This document shows, in pieces, positions 27,638 to 36,366 of a stretch of 64,000 nucleotides of DNA (position 1 is the first letter of the stretch; each line of letters starts with the position of its first letter). Source of the DNA: Kitasatospora atroaurantiaca (lineage in GTDB: Bacteria; Actinomycetota; Actinomycetes; Streptomycetales; Streptomycetaceae); the NCBI RefSeq assembly GCF_007828955.1, contig NZ_VIVR01000001.1:3472001-3536000 (forward strand), written 5' to 3'. A program made the translations under genes and the position numbers. The notes under the pieces were generated by a model that worked only from the letters and a program-made list of their open reading frames with translations, was not told where the DNA came from and ran no database searches.

Positions 27638-28459
27638 TCAGATCAACCCGTGGTCCTCCAGGTAGCTGAGCTGGGCCCGGACCGAGAGCTCGGCGGCCGG
27701 CCAGAGCGCCTTGTCCACGTCGGCGTAGACCCGCGCGACCACCTCGGCGGCCGTCCGGCAACCCGCCTCGACGGCGGTCTCCACCTGGGCGAGCCGGTTG
27801 GCCCGGTGGGCGAGGTAGTAGTCGACGGCGCCGAGCGCGTCCGCGAGCACCGGGCCATGACCGGGCAGCACGGTCCGCACGGCGCGCTCGGCCGCCATGG
27901 TGTGCAGGCGGCGCAGCGAGTCCAGGTAGTCGCCGAGCTTCCCGTCCGGGTGGGCGACCATGGTCGTGCCCCGGCCGAGCACGGTGTCGCCGGTCAGGAT
28001 CGCGGCGTCGGCGGGGAGGTGGAAGGTCAGCGAGTCGGCGGTGTGGCCCGGGGTGGAGATCACCCGCAGCTCGAGGCCGCCGATGTCCAGGACCTGGCCG
28101 CCGTGCAGCCCCTCGGAGCCCAGCCGGTGCGCCGGGTCCAGCGCGCGTACCTCGGTGCCGGTCAGTTCGGCGAAGCGGGCGGCGCCCTCGGCGTGGTCGT
28201 GGTGGCCGTGGGTGAGCAGGGTCAGCGCGATGCGCTTGCCCTGCTGCTCCGCGAGTTCGATGACACGGCGCAGGTGCCCCTCGTCGAGCGGGCCGGGGTC
28301 GACCACGGCGGCGAGCCGGGAGCCCGGCTCGGAGAGCAGCCAGGTGTTGGTGCCGTCCAGCGTCATCGGCGAGGGGTTGGGCGCCAGGACGCAGAGCGCC
28401 CGAGGGGTGGCCTCGCCGCCGACGGTGGCGGCGGGGTCACCCGGAAGGAGACCGCTCAC
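27638..28459 (-). CDS. MBL-fold metallohydrolase, LACTB2-like
   Basis: A 273-residue metallo-beta-lactamase-fold hydrolase. The metal-binding motif THGHHDH is at residues 83-89, with further ligands in STPGHTADS, LTGDTVLG and LPGHGP. The C-terminal domain (VDYYLAHRANRLAQVE) is typical of LACTB2/RNase-like or thioesterase-like members. GTG 28459 overlaps the stop of the small upstream gene (GTGA), so translation is coupled. It is part of the conserved crp neighbourhood. The natural substrate cannot be told from sequence. Confidence 0.88.
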   Translation of the reverse strand: MSGLLPGDPAATVGGEATPRALCVLAPNPSPMTLDGTNTWLLSEPGSRLAAVVDPGPLDEGHLRRVIELAEQQGKRIALTLLTHGHHDHAEGAARFAELTGTEVRALDPAHRLGSEGLHGGQVLDIGGLELRVISTPGHTADSLTFHLPADAAILTGDTVLGRGTTMVAHPDGKLGDYLDSLRRLHTMAAERAVRTVLPGHGPVLADALGAVDYYLAHRANRLAQVETAVEAGCRTAAEVVARVYADVDKALWPAAELSVRAQLSYLEDHGLI

Positions 28460-28629
28460 CGGCCGCCCTCGCTGATACGGATCAGGCTGCGTGCCTGCAG
28501 GGGGCGCTCCAGGGCCCGGACGGTCGGGTCCGGCAGCGTGGGGCCCTCCTGGAGGCCGAGCGTACGAGGGGTGAGACTGCGGGCGGGCAGGGTGCGCGCC
28601 GTCCGGCGAGCCACGTCGTTGTGGTTCAT
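28456..28629 (-). CDS. Small conserved-looking protein, 57 aa
   Basis: ATG 28629 with AGGAC about 10 bases upstream opens a 57-codon frame ending in TGA that overlaps the GTG of the MBL gene. The product is basic and rich in Arg, Leu and Pro (begins MNHNDVARRTARTLPARS), with no signal peptide or membrane segment. Translational coupling to the hydrolase and strong third-position GC bias support it. I recognise no family. Confidence 0.6.
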   Translation of the reverse strand: MNHNDVARRTARTLPARSLTPRTLGLQEGPTLPDPTVRALERPLQARSLIRISEGGR

Positions 28630-28682
28630 CGGGCGAGGTCCTTCCTTCGGCTGATTCTTACTGCTTCTTAGCTCGGTGACTC

Positions 28683-29543
28683 TTACTGCGGGTAGGTTCC
28701 GTCGATGGTCAGCTCTTCATACCCCGACCATCGCACCGTCATTCGATCGCCGGCCACCACGGCCCGGCCCAGGATCGGCTCGATCCTGCGGTCGGCGGCC
28801 GCCGCCAGCGCCTCGGCAGCCGTACGGACCGTCAGCAGCTCGCGCAGGACCGTCACGGTCGGCGGCAGCATGCCGTACCGGCCCTCCTCCCGGCCCCGGA
28901 CGGCCTCCGCGGGCGCCAGCCAGGCGACCCGGTCGGCCTCGCCGACCTGCTGGGCCGCCTGCTGGCCCTCGGGCATGGTGGCGACGAAGAACCAGGTGTC
29001 GTAGCGGCGCTCCTCGAACTCCGGGGTGATCCAGCGCGCCCAGCCGCCCAGCAGGTCACTGCGCAGCACCAGCTCGTGCTTGCGGAGGAAGTCGGCGAAG
29101 GAGAGCTCGTGCGCCTCCAGCGCGGCCCGCTCGGCGGTCCAGTCCCGGGGCTCCGCCGTGGTCGCCGCGTCCGGGCCCGCCAGCAGGACGCCGGCCTCCT
29201 CGAAGGTCTCCCGGACGGCAGCGCAGACCACCGCCTGCGCCGTGGCGGCGTCCAGCCCGAGCCGCTCGCCCCACTCCGCCGGGGACGGCCCGGCCCAGCC
29301 GAGCTCGACCTCCGCGTCGCGCGGGTCGACCCCGCCCCCCGGGTAGGCGTACATCCCGCCCGCGAACGCCATCGAGGCGCGACGGCGCAGCAGGTACGCC
29401 TGCGGCCCGTCCGCGCCGTCCCGCAGCAGCACCACGGTGGCGGACGGCTTCGGTACGGGCGGGGTCAGCTCGCCGGCCGCGAGCGCGCGGATCCGGGCGG
29501 GCCAGGCCGGCGGCATCGGGAGCGGCATTGCTCGGTGATCCAT
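28683..29543 (-). CDS. Nudix hydrolase
   Basis: A 286-residue NUDIX protein. The Nudix box is recognisable from GGGVDPRD through RETFEEAGVLL, with a 30-residue insertion between the GG and REx2E parts, as in the long Nudt19/CoA-type and related bacterial members. ATG 29543 is the longest start; ATG 29528 (MPLPMPP) is an alternative and neither has a strong ribosome site. It sits in the conserved operon-like block with RidA and the MBL hydrolase. The substrate is not predictable. Confidence 0.85.
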   Translation of the reverse strand: MDHRAMPLPMPPAWPARIRALAAGELTPPVPKPSATVVLLRDGADGPQAYLLRRRASMAFAGGMYAYPGGGVDPRDAEVELGWAGPSPAEWGERLGLDAATAQAVVCAAVRETFEEAGVLLAGPDAATTAEPRDWTAERAALEAHELSFADFLRKHELVLRSDLLGGWARWITPEFEERRYDTWFFVATMPEGQQAAQQVGEADRVAWLAPAEAVRGREEGRYGMLPPTVTVLRELLTVRTAAEALAAAADRRIEPILGRAVVAGDRMTVRWSGYEELTIDGTYPQ

Positions 29544-29659
29544 GCCCGGATGCTAAGCGTGCGAGGGGCGGGGTTGGAAGACCCAACCCCGCCCACCTGC
29601 CTCAATCGGCGATCTGGCGCCGGTTGAGGCACCAATTGAGGCTCCGACCGAGGCGCCGA

Positions 29660-30124
29660 TCAGGCGCTGACCCGGACCTGGATCTCGACCTCGACGGGGG
29701 CGTCCAGCGGCAGCACCGCGACACCCACCGCGCTGCGGGCGTGCACGCCGGCCGCGCCCAGCACCTCGCCGAGCAGCTCGCTGGCGCCGTTGACCACGCC
29801 GGGCTGCCCGGTGAAGTCGGGTGCGGAGGCGACGAAGCCGACCACCTTGACGACCTGCTCGATCTTGTCGAGGTCGCCGATCACGGACTTCACGGCGGCC
29901 AGCGCGTTGAGCGCGCAGATCTGCGCGAGCGCCTTGGCCTGCTCCGGGGTGACCTCGGCGCCGACCTTGCCGGTGTCCTTCAGCTTGCCCGCGACCATCG
30001 GCAGCTGGCCGGAGGTGAAGACATGCTCGCCCGAGCGGACGGCCGGGACGTACGCGGCAACCGGCGCGGCCACCTCGGGGAGGGTCAGACCGAGCTCGGC
30101 CAGCCTCTCCTCAACCTTGCTCAT
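29660..30124 (-). CDS. RidA-family (YjgF/YER057c/UK114) deaminase
   Basis: A 154-residue RidA-like protein. RidA proteins hydrolyse reactive enamine/imine intermediates from PLP enzymes. The family pattern is visible (SGEHVFTSGQLP, ALNALAAVKSV, DLDKIEQVVKVVGFV) and the C-terminal PLDAPVEVEIQVRV, where the usual catalytic Arg region is replaced by a hydrophobic/acidic run as in divergent members of this length. ATG 30124 overlaps the TGA of the DUF4177 gene. Confidence 0.88.
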   Translation of the reverse strand: MSKVEERLAELGLTLPEVAAPVAAYVPAVRSGEHVFTSGQLPMVAGKLKDTGKVGAEVTPEQAKALAQICALNALAAVKSVIGDLDKIEQVVKVVGFVASAPDFTGQPGVVNGASELLGEVLGAAGVHARSAVGVAVLPLDAPVEVEIQVRVSA

Positions 30125-30282
30125 CAGCTCTTCTCCCGCTTGAGGTAGGCAACCAGCTGCTCGGGGTTGTTCGGGCCCGGGACGACCTGGACGAGCTCCC
30201 AGCCGTCCTCGCCCCAGGTGTCCAGGATCTGCTTGGTGGCGTGCACGAGCAGCGGCACGGTGACGTATTCCCACTTGGTCAT
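30124..30282 (-). CDS. DUF4177-type small protein, 52 aa
   Basis: Begins MTKWEYVTVPLLVHATKQIL and contains the GEDGWELVQVVPG core typical of DUF4177 proteins (W-E-Y-x-V ... GW-E-L-V). It overlaps the RidA gene start (TGATG), so translation is coupled. An in-frame extension up to 30336 is possible but lacks a good site. Function unknown; it has this same position next to RidA and the ArsA-like ATPases in streptomycetes. Confidence 0.82.
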   Translation of the reverse strand: MTKWEYVTVPLLVHATKQILDTWGEDGWELVQVVPGPNNPEQLVAYLKREKS

Positions 30283-30456
30283 GGGGGTGACTCTAGACGA
30301 GCCGAGGGCCCGGGGTCCGCGTGTGAGGTGGGACACAAAGGGGGCATGAATCCGCTCGGGTGACCGGGTGCTCCCGGCATCGGGGCCGGTCCCTGGTTAC
30401 CCTCGCGGGAGGGCACCTCGCGGTGCAGGCCTTTCGGAGACGGACGGAGACGGAGC

Positions 30457-31524
30457 GTGGCGAGCACCCCCGGCCCACCGAGCGAGCGCGACCCGGACTG
30501 GGAGGGCGTACGGCTCCACGTGGTCAGCGGCAAGGGCGGCACCGGGAAGACCACCGTCGCCGCCGCCCTCGCGCTCGCCCTGGCCGCCGAGGGCGGCCGG
30601 ACCCTGCTGATCGAGGTCGAGGGCCGGCAGGGCATCGCCGAACTGTTCGGCATCGCCGCGCTGCCGTACGAGGAGCGCAAGGTCGCCACCGTCTCCCCCG
30701 CCCAGCTTGGCCTGCCGGGCAAGGGCAGCGGCGAGGTGTACGCCCTCGCGATCGACACCGAGCAGGCACTGCTCGAGTACCTCGACATGTTCTACAAGCT
30801 CGGCCGGGCCGGGAAGGCCCTGCAGAAGGTCGGCTTCGTCGACTTCGCGACCACCATCGCCCCGGGCGTCCGGGACGTCCTGCTGACCGGCAAGGCCTGC
30901 GAGGCGGCCCGCCGCAAGGGCCCCGACGGCGGGCGGGCGTACGACGCGATCGTGATGGACGCGCCGCCGACCGGACGGATCACCAGGTTCCTGAACGTCA
31001 ACTCCGAGGTGGCCGGGCTGGCCAGGATCGGGCCGATCCACGGGCAGGCGCAGGCGGTGATGCGGGTGCTCAAGTCGCCGGAGACGGCGGTGCACCTGGT
31101 CACCCTGCTGGAGGAGATGCCGGTGCAGGAGACGGTGGACGGCGTCACCGAGCTGCGTGAGGCGCAGCTGCCGGTGGGCGGGGTGCTGGTGAACATGGTC
31201 CGCCCGCCCGTCCTGGACGCCGCCGCCGTGGAGGCCGTGCACGGCGACCACCGCGAGGAGGTCGCCGTGGCCCTCGGCGAGGCGGGCCTGGGCGGGCGTT
31301 CACGGACCGCGGCGACGGTACGGGCGGCGGTGGAGCCACTGCTCGACCCGCTGCTGGACCAGGCCCGCGAGCACGCCGAGCGGGTCGAGCTCGAGCGCGA
31401 GCAGCGGGCCGACCTGCAGCACCTCAAGCTGCCGACCTACGAACTGCCGCTGCTGGGCGGCGGTGTGGACCTCGGCGGGCTGTACCGGCTGGCGGGCGAG
31501 CTGAAGCGACAGGGGGCGGCATGA
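30457..31524 (+). CDS. ArsA/GET3-like ATPase, first of pair
   Basis: A 355-residue deviant-Walker P-loop ATPase. The P-loop reads SGKGGTGKTT, with the signature lysine of the ArsA/MinD superfamily, followed by IVMDAPPTGRITRFL as switch II/A-loop. Actinomycete homologues are annotated as ion-transporting ATPases, but their cargo is unproven. GTG 30457 follows GGAGACGGAGC. It overlaps the second ATPase gene by 4 bases (ATGA), suggesting a heterodimer, and the pair always lies beside wblA in streptomycetes. Confidence 0.88.
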   Translation: MASTPGPPSERDPDWEGVRLHVVSGKGGTGKTTVAAALALALAAEGGRTLLIEVEGRQGIAELFGIAALPYEERKVATVSPAQLGLPGKGSGEVYALAIDTEQALLEYLDMFYKLGRAGKALQKVGFVDFATTIAPGVRDVLLTGKACEAARRKGPDGGRAYDAIVMDAPPTGRITRFLNVNSEVAGLARIGPIHGQAQAVMRVLKSPETAVHLVTLLEEMPVQETVDGVTELREAQLPVGGVLVNMVRPPVLDAAAVEAVHGDHREEVAVALGEAGLGGRSRTAATVRAAVEPLLDPLLDQAREHAERVELEREQRADLQHLKLPTYELPLLGGGVDLGGLYRLAGELKRQGAA

Positions 31525-32669
31525 CGGCAGAGCTCGGAATCGACGCACTGATCGACGACCCGAAGACCCGGATCCTGGTCTGCTGCGGCTCGGGCGGGGT
31601 CGGCAAGACCACCACCGCCGCCGCGATCGGCCTGCGGGCGGCGGAGCGCGGGCGGAAGGCGGTCGTGCTCACCATCGACCCGGCCCGCCGGCTCGCCCAG
31701 TCGATGGGGCTGAGCGAGCTGGACAACACTCCACGGGTCGTCAAGGGCGTCACCGGGTCCGGCGAACTGCAGGCCATGATGCTCGACATGAAGCGGACCT
31801 TCGACGAGGTCGTGCTGGCCCACGCCGAGCCCGAGCGGGCCAAGGCGATCATGGAGAACCCGTTCTACCAGTCCCTGTCGGCCGGCTTCGCGGGCACGCA
31901 GGAGTACATGGCGATGGAGAAGCTCGGCCAGCTGCGGGCGGCCGACGAGTGGGACCTGATCGTGGTCGACACCCCGCCGTCCCGCTCCGCGCTGGACTTC
32001 CTGGACGCGCCGAACCGCCTGGGCTCCTTCCTGGACGGGAAGCTGATCCGGATACTGACCGCGCCGGCCAAGGTCGGCGGACGCAGCGCGATGAAGTTCC
32101 TGAACGTCGGCATGGGCCTGCTGACCGGCACGCTCGGCAAGATCTTCGGCGCCCAGCTGCTGACGGACGTTCAGACCTTCGTCAGCGCGATGGACTCGAT
32201 GTTCGGCGGCTTCCGCGAGCGCGCCGACCGGACGTACCAGCTGCTCAAGGCCCCCGGCACGGCGTTCCTGGTGGTGGCCGCGCCGGAGCGGGACGCGCTG
32301 CGCGAGGCGGCCTACTTCGTCGACCGGCTGGCGGCGGACGCGATGCCGCTGGCCGGGCTGGTGCTCAACCGGGTGCACGGCACCGGCGCCCCGCAGCTCA
32401 CGGCGGAGCGGGCGCTGGCGGCGGCCGAGGCCCTGGAGGAGAACGGCTCGCAGTCCGCCTCGGTGGCCGCCGAGACGCTGGCGGCCGGGCTGCTGCGGCT
32501 GCACGCCGAGCGGATGCAGATCATGGACCGGGAGCGGCGCACCCGGGATCGCTTCGTGTCGGTGTACCCCGATGTGCCGATCGTCGAGGTGGGCGCGCTT
32601 CCGGGCGATGTGCACGACCTGGAAGGCCTGCGCGAGATCGGGCACCGCCTCGGCGGCACCGCGGTGTGA
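31521..32669 (+). CDS. ArsA/GET3-like ATPase, second of pair
   Basis: A 382-residue ATPase with P-loop CGSGGVGKTT and switch VVDTPPSRSALDFLD. Compared with its partner it has a longer middle segment rich in Met/Phe (FLNVGMGLLTGTLGKIFG, MDSMFGGF), which could bind a hydrophobic client as the GET3 groove does. ATGA overlap with the preceding gene. It is convergent with wblA. A tail-anchored-protein-like or anion role is inference from the superfamily only. Confidence 0.88.
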   Translation: MTAELGIDALIDDPKTRILVCCGSGGVGKTTTAAAIGLRAAERGRKAVVLTIDPARRLAQSMGLSELDNTPRVVKGVTGSGELQAMMLDMKRTFDEVVLAHAEPERAKAIMENPFYQSLSAGFAGTQEYMAMEKLGQLRAADEWDLIVVDTPPSRSALDFLDAPNRLGSFLDGKLIRILTAPAKVGGRSAMKFLNVGMGLLTGTLGKIFGAQLLTDVQTFVSAMDSMFGGFRERADRTYQLLKAPGTAFLVVAAPERDALREAAYFVDRLAADAMPLAGLVLNRVHGTGAPQLTAERALAAAEALEENGSQSASVAAETLAAGLLRLHAERMQIMDRERRTRDRFVSVYPDVPIVEVGALPGDVHDLEGLREIGHRLGGTAV

Positions 32670-32732
32670 CGGGGCTCGGCTGCCAGGCGGTCAGCCCGCC
32701 CGGGTGCTGTGGTCCGCCCTTGTGCTCGGCGG

Positions 32733-33056
32733 TCAGCCCGCCTGCGCGTAGTCCGTCAGGATGACGCCGGTCGCCAGCGACTCCTCGTACTCCGTACGTG
32801 CCGTCTCCAGCAGCCTGCGCCAGGACATCACCGTCGGCCGACGGCGCAGCAGCGCCCTGCGCTCGCGCTCGGTCATGCCACCCCACACACCGAACTCCAC
32901 CCGGTTGTCGAGCGCGTCGGCCAGGCACTCGGTCCGCACCGGGCACCCGCTGCACACCGCCTTGGCGCGATTCTGCGCCGCCCCCTGAACAAACAGCTCG
33001 TCCGGATCACTCGTGCGGCAGGCAGCCTGCGCACTCCAGTCGTCTACCCAGCCCAT
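32733..33056 (-). CDS. wblA: WblA, WhiB-like iron-sulphur developmental regulator
   Basis: Pleiotropic repressor-type regulator of secondary metabolism and sporulation in streptomycetes. Four cysteines (C13, C35, C38, C44) bind the [4Fe-4S] cluster and GVWGG (56-60) is the Wbl turn; a basic tail (RERRALLRRRP) follows. ATG 33056 begins MGWVDDWSAQAACR as in known WblA and has a GAGGA ribosome site; in-frame ATGs at 33107 and 33113 would add about 18 residues. The neighbourhood (ATPase pair on one side, PBP on the other) matches the wblA locus of Streptomyces coelicolor. Confidence 0.95.
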   Translation of the reverse strand: MGWVDDWSAQAACRTSDPDELFVQGAAQNRAKAVCSGCPVRTECLADALDNRVEFGVWGGMTERERRALLRRRPTVMSWRRLLETARTEYEESLATGVILTDYAQAG

Positions 33057-33211
33057 GCCGGCGCCGTCCTCTCCCGAATCGAGGCTCCCCCACGGCGGCA
33101 ACGGCATATTCACCGTTGCCAGTTGAGGACGTTACGGAAGAACGACAGCAAGCAACAGCCCCTTCGGGCTCAATCTCAAATGACCCGATCGGACTATGGG
33201 TACCCGCTATC

Positions 33212-33227
33212 TCACTCGTTGGAGTGA
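33212..33227. promoter_or_regulatory. Palindrome TCACTC-N4-GAGTGA, copy 1
   Basis: TCACTCGTTGGAGTGA is a perfect inverted repeat with 6-bp arms. It lies 156 bp upstream of the wblA start. The identical arms and 4-bp spacer recur at 33346-33361, which argues for one dimeric regulator binding both. Confidence 0.65.
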
Positions 33228-33345
33228 TCGCAGGTCGCAGGCCTTGCCAGGCCCCTTCCGACCGCTTTCGTCACGCTCTGCCATGGCGCCGCCGGAGACG
33301 GGGGTCGCCAATCACCACAGATGAGGTCAATTCGGGCAAACCTCA

Positions 33346-33361
33346 TCACTCACAAGAGTGA
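33346..33361. promoter_or_regulatory. Palindrome TCACTC-N4-GAGTGA, copy 2
   Basis: TCACTCACAAGAGTGA, extended by one more base pair on each side to CATCACTC/GAGTGATG (33344-33363). It is 92 bp upstream of the PBP start, on the PBP side of the intergenic region. Confidence 0.65.
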
Positions 33362-33455
33362 TGATGATGAACAGAGAGAAGCTGTCGCAGTCTTGTGACA
33401 AGCGTAGGCGAACACCTGCCCCCATGTGCAGGATTCGGCGACGTAGTGTTCTCCC

Positions 33456-35663
33456 ATGGCACCTCAGCGACCCGCGGGATCTCCGCTTGACAAGGCCGGC
33501 CTCGGAATCAAGTTCCTGGGCATCAGCGTGCTGGCCGGGGTCCTGGTGGCCGGCATGGCGCTGCCCGCCGTCGGCGCGCTCGGTCTGACCGCCAAGGACA
33601 CCGCAGAGAGCTTCGAGAACGTCCCGGACGACTTCAAGACGCCGACGCTCTCACAGGCGTCGTCGATCTACGACTCCAAGGGCGGCCTGATCGCCAAGGT
33701 CTTCGACCGGGACCGGACCATCCTCACCAAGGACCAGATGGCCCCGATCATCCGGGTGGCCCAGGTCGACATCGAGGACAACCGCTTCTACGAGCACGGT
33801 GCCATCGACCTCAAGGGCGTGCTGCGCGCGATCGGCAAGAACGCCGAGGCCGGGTCCGCCACCCAGGGCGCCTCGACGCTGACCCAGCAGTACGTGAAGA
33901 ACGTCTTCGTCGAGCAGGCCGGTGACGACCAGGCGGCCTTCCTGGAAGCCACCAAGAAGAGCCTGGGCCGCAAGGTCCAGGAGCTGAAGTACGCCATCAA
34001 GCTGGAGGAGGATCTGAGCAAGGACCAGATCCTCACCAACTACCTGAACATCACCTTCTACGGCCACCAGGCCTACGGGATCGAGTCCGCGTCCAACCGC
34101 TACTTCAGCAAGAGCGCCAAGGACCTGACCATCCCCGAGGCCGCGATGCTGGCCGGCCTGGTGCAGAACCCGACGGCGTACGACCCGATCCTGCACCCGA
34201 AGGCCGCGCAGGCCCGGCGTGACACGGTGATCAACAAGCTGCTCGAGTACAAGCACATCACCCCGCAGGAGGCCAAGGACGCGCTCGCCGCGCCCCTCGG
34301 CATCAAGTACCGGGAGCCGCTCAACGGGTGCATCACCGCCCAGGCGGGGATGGGCTTCTTCTGCGACTACGTCCGCCACGTGGTGAAGCTGGACCCCGTC
34401 TTCGGCAAGACCGCGGCCGACCGGAAGAAGCTCTGGGGCCAGGGCGGCCTGAAGATCTACACCACCATCGACCCGGACAAGCAGAAGGCCGCCTACGACG
34501 CGGTCACCGGGCGGGTGCGCGTCACCGACTCGGTCTCGGCCGCGATGACCATGATCAAGCCGGGCACCGGCGAGATCCTGGCGATGGCCCAGACCCGCCC
34601 CTACGGCCTGGACCCCAACCAGCACCAGACCGTGCTGAACCTCAACGTCGACAACGCCATGGGCGGCGGTAACGGCTTCTCCCCCGGTTCGACGTTCAAG
34701 CCGATCACCGCGGCAGCCGCGCTGGAGGCGGGCGTCCCGATCACCCAGACGTACGACTCGCCGAACAAGATGGACTACCCCAAGATCTCCACCTGTGGGG
34801 GCGGTTTCGCGAGCGACAAGGGCGCGACGGTCCAGAACGAGAGCCCCAGCGAGGTCGGCCCGTACCCGATGCAGATCGCCATGGCGAAGTCGGTCAACAC
34901 CTACTTCATCCAGATGGAGCAGGAGATCGGCCTCTGCCCCGTGAAGCAGATGGCCAACAAGCTCGGCATCAAGAACCTGGCGAACGGCACCCCGCTGAAG
35001 CAGGTCGGCTCGATGACGCTCGGCACCCAGGAGGTCAGCCCGCTGGCCATGGCCGGCGTCTACGCCGCCTTCGCCGCCAGGGGCCTCTACTGCAACCCGG
35101 TCGCGATCACCGGGGTGACCGACGCGGAGGGCAAGAAGCTGCCCGTCCCGCAGGCCAACTGCACCCAGGCGATGTTGCAGACCACCGCCGACGGCATCAA
35201 CACCCTGCTCAAGGGCGTGACCGAGAAGGGCACGGGTAGCTCGCTCGGGCTCGCCGACGGCCGCATGATCGCGGGCAAGACCGGTACCACCGACAAGCGG
35301 TACGCGGCCTGGTTCGACGGCTACACCCCCGAGCTCGCCGCCGCCGTCTGGCTCGGCGGCCCCGGCGACTACGTCTCCATGAAGGACATCCACATCGGCG
35401 GCCGCTACTTCGACGCGGTCTTCGGCGCCACCGGCCCCGGCCCGATCTGGAAGGACGCGATGGACGACGCTGTCGCAGGTACCCCGAAGAGCACGTTCCC
35501 GACCGTCGACATCCCGGCCCCGGTCGACCCGAACGCCCCGACCGACCCGGCCACGCCGCCGTCCAGCGACGGGGCCACGGGCCTGGTCAACGGAGGGTTC
35601 ACCCTCCCGCCGGGCGTCCTCGGCGGGAACACCGGCAGGCCCACCAAGCCCGGCCGCCACTGA
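33456..35663 (+). CDS. Class A penicillin-binding protein (bifunctional GT51/transpeptidase)
   Basis: A 735-residue peptidoglycan synthase with an N-terminal membrane anchor (about residues 20-42). The GT51 glycosyltransferase domain shows EDNRFYEHGAID (E107 catalytic) and QGASTLTQQYVKN. The transpeptidase domain shows SPGSTFKP (S412 nucleophile, STFK), SVN and AGKTGTT (K608). A Pro/Gly/Thr-rich C-terminal tail of about 60 residues follows. ATG 33456. Adjacent to wblA as in other streptomycetes. It acts outside the membrane in cell-wall polymerisation. Confidence 0.95.
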   Translation: MAPQRPAGSPLDKAGLGIKFLGISVLAGVLVAGMALPAVGALGLTAKDTAESFENVPDDFKTPTLSQASSIYDSKGGLIAKVFDRDRTILTKDQMAPIIRVAQVDIEDNRFYEHGAIDLKGVLRAIGKNAEAGSATQGASTLTQQYVKNVFVEQAGDDQAAFLEATKKSLGRKVQELKYAIKLEEDLSKDQILTNYLNITFYGHQAYGIESASNRYFSKSAKDLTIPEAAMLAGLVQNPTAYDPILHPKAAQARRDTVINKLLEYKHITPQEAKDALAAPLGIKYREPLNGCITAQAGMGFFCDYVRHVVKLDPVFGKTAADRKKLWGQGGLKIYTTIDPDKQKAAYDAVTGRVRVTDSVSAAMTMIKPGTGEILAMAQTRPYGLDPNQHQTVLNLNVDNAMGGGNGFSPGSTFKPITAAAALEAGVPITQTYDSPNKMDYPKISTCGGGFASDKGATVQNESPSEVGPYPMQIAMAKSVNTYFIQMEQEIGLCPVKQMANKLGIKNLANGTPLKQVGSMTLGTQEVSPLAMAGVYAAFAARGLYCNPVAITGVTDAEGKKLPVPQANCTQAMLQTTADGINTLLKGVTEKGTGSSLGLADGRMIAGKTGTTDKRYAAWFDGYTPELAAAVWLGGPGDYVSMKDIHIGGRYFDAVFGATGPGPIWKDAMDDAVAGTPKSTFPTVDIPAPVDPNAPTDPATPPSSDGATGLVNGGFTLPPGVLGGNTGRPTKPGRH

Positions 35664-35670
35664 CGGCACC

Positions 35671-35716
35671 GTACGAAAGGAGGGCGCCCCCAGCTCGGGG
35701 CGCCCTCCTTTCGTAC
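35671..35716. terminator. Strong terminator after the PBP gene
   Basis: A perfect 20-bp stem (GTACGAAAGGAGGGCGCCCC and its complement) with a 6-base centre around CAGCTC. It lies between the convergent PBP and YqeY-like genes. Confidence 0.9.
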
Positions 35717-35775
35717 GTCTTCGTCGTGCAGCCGTACGCCTTCGTCCTGCAGCCGTACGCCTTCGTCCTGCAGCC
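35713..35775. repeat. Three 21-bp tandem repeats
   Basis: Units at 35713-35733, 35734-35754 and 35755-35775, each starting GTACG and ending CTGCAGCC or GTGCAGCC. The last two units are identical and the first differs at two positions. They begin inside the terminator arm and run to the YqeY-like stop codon. Probably slippage; no coding role seen. Confidence 0.8.
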
Positions 35776-35779
35776 GGCC

Positions 35780-36235
35780 TCAGCCCGCCAGCGCGGCCCG
35801 CACCGCAGCGGCCACCCGGCCGCCCTCGGCCAGGCCCTCGACCTTCGGCTTCACCAGCTTCATCACGGCGCCCATGCCCTGCGGCCCGGTCGCCCCGCTC
35901 GCCGCCACCGCCTCGGCCACGATCGCGGCCAGCTCCTCGTCGGAGAGCTGCTTCGGCAGGTACTGCGCCAGCACCTCGCCCTCGGCCCGCTCCTGCGCGG
36001 CCGACTCGGCCCGGCCCGCCGTGTCGAAGGCCTCGGCCGCCTCCCGGCGCTTCTTCGCCTCGCGGGCGATCACCTTCAGCACCTCGTCGTCCGAGAGCTC
36101 CCGCTTCGTCTTGCCGGCCACCTCCTCGCTGGTGACGGCGGCCAGCGTCAGCCGGATCGTGGACGAGCGCAGCTCGTCCCGGGCCTTGATCGCAGCCGTG
36201 AGGTCCTCCTGCAGCTGCTCCTTGAGCGTTGTCAT
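35780..36235 (-). CDS. GatB/YqeY domain protein
   Basis: A 151-residue protein with the GatB/YqeY fold: TTLKEQLQEDLTAAIKARDELRSSTIRLTLAA at the N-terminus and the C-terminal helical domain LPKQLSDEELAAIVAEAV. The domain is shared with the tRNA-binding tail of the amidotransferase subunit GatB, so it may bind tRNA, but stand-alone YqeY proteins have no proven activity. ATG 36235 gives the family start. Confidence 0.9.
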   Translation of the reverse strand: MTTLKEQLQEDLTAAIKARDELRSSTIRLTLAAVTSEEVAGKTKRELSDDEVLKVIAREAKKRREAAEAFDTAGRAESAAQERAEGEVLAQYLPKQLSDEELAAIVAEAVAASGATGPQGMGAVMKLVKPKVEGLAEGGRVAAAVRAALAG

Positions 36236-36366
36236 GAGGCCGATCCTCGCACCTCCGGTGCCCGATCGCTCCCCAATATCGCGGTGTCCCGCCCTCCGAC
36301 TGCCCATCAGCTCCGTCGGGACAAGGCGCCTTCACCTGCCGATCCGGCGTCTGCGACCATGGACCG

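Larger units (their letters stand above)
33057..33455. promoter_or_regulatory. wblA/PBP divergent promoter region
   Basis: A 399-bp gene-free region between divergent wblA and the PBP gene, noticeably more AT-rich than the surroundings. It contains two palindromes with identical arms (listed separately) and direct repeats of GATGATGATGA just after the second. It must hold the promoters of both genes. No ORF is supported here. Confidence 0.7.

Noticed and set aside
35713..35775. Tandem 21-bp repeats considered as a CRISPR-like or iteron array.
   Set aside because: The units abut with no spacers, and there are only three, overlapping a terminator arm. Replication slippage is simpler. No CRISPR array or cas gene is present in the window.
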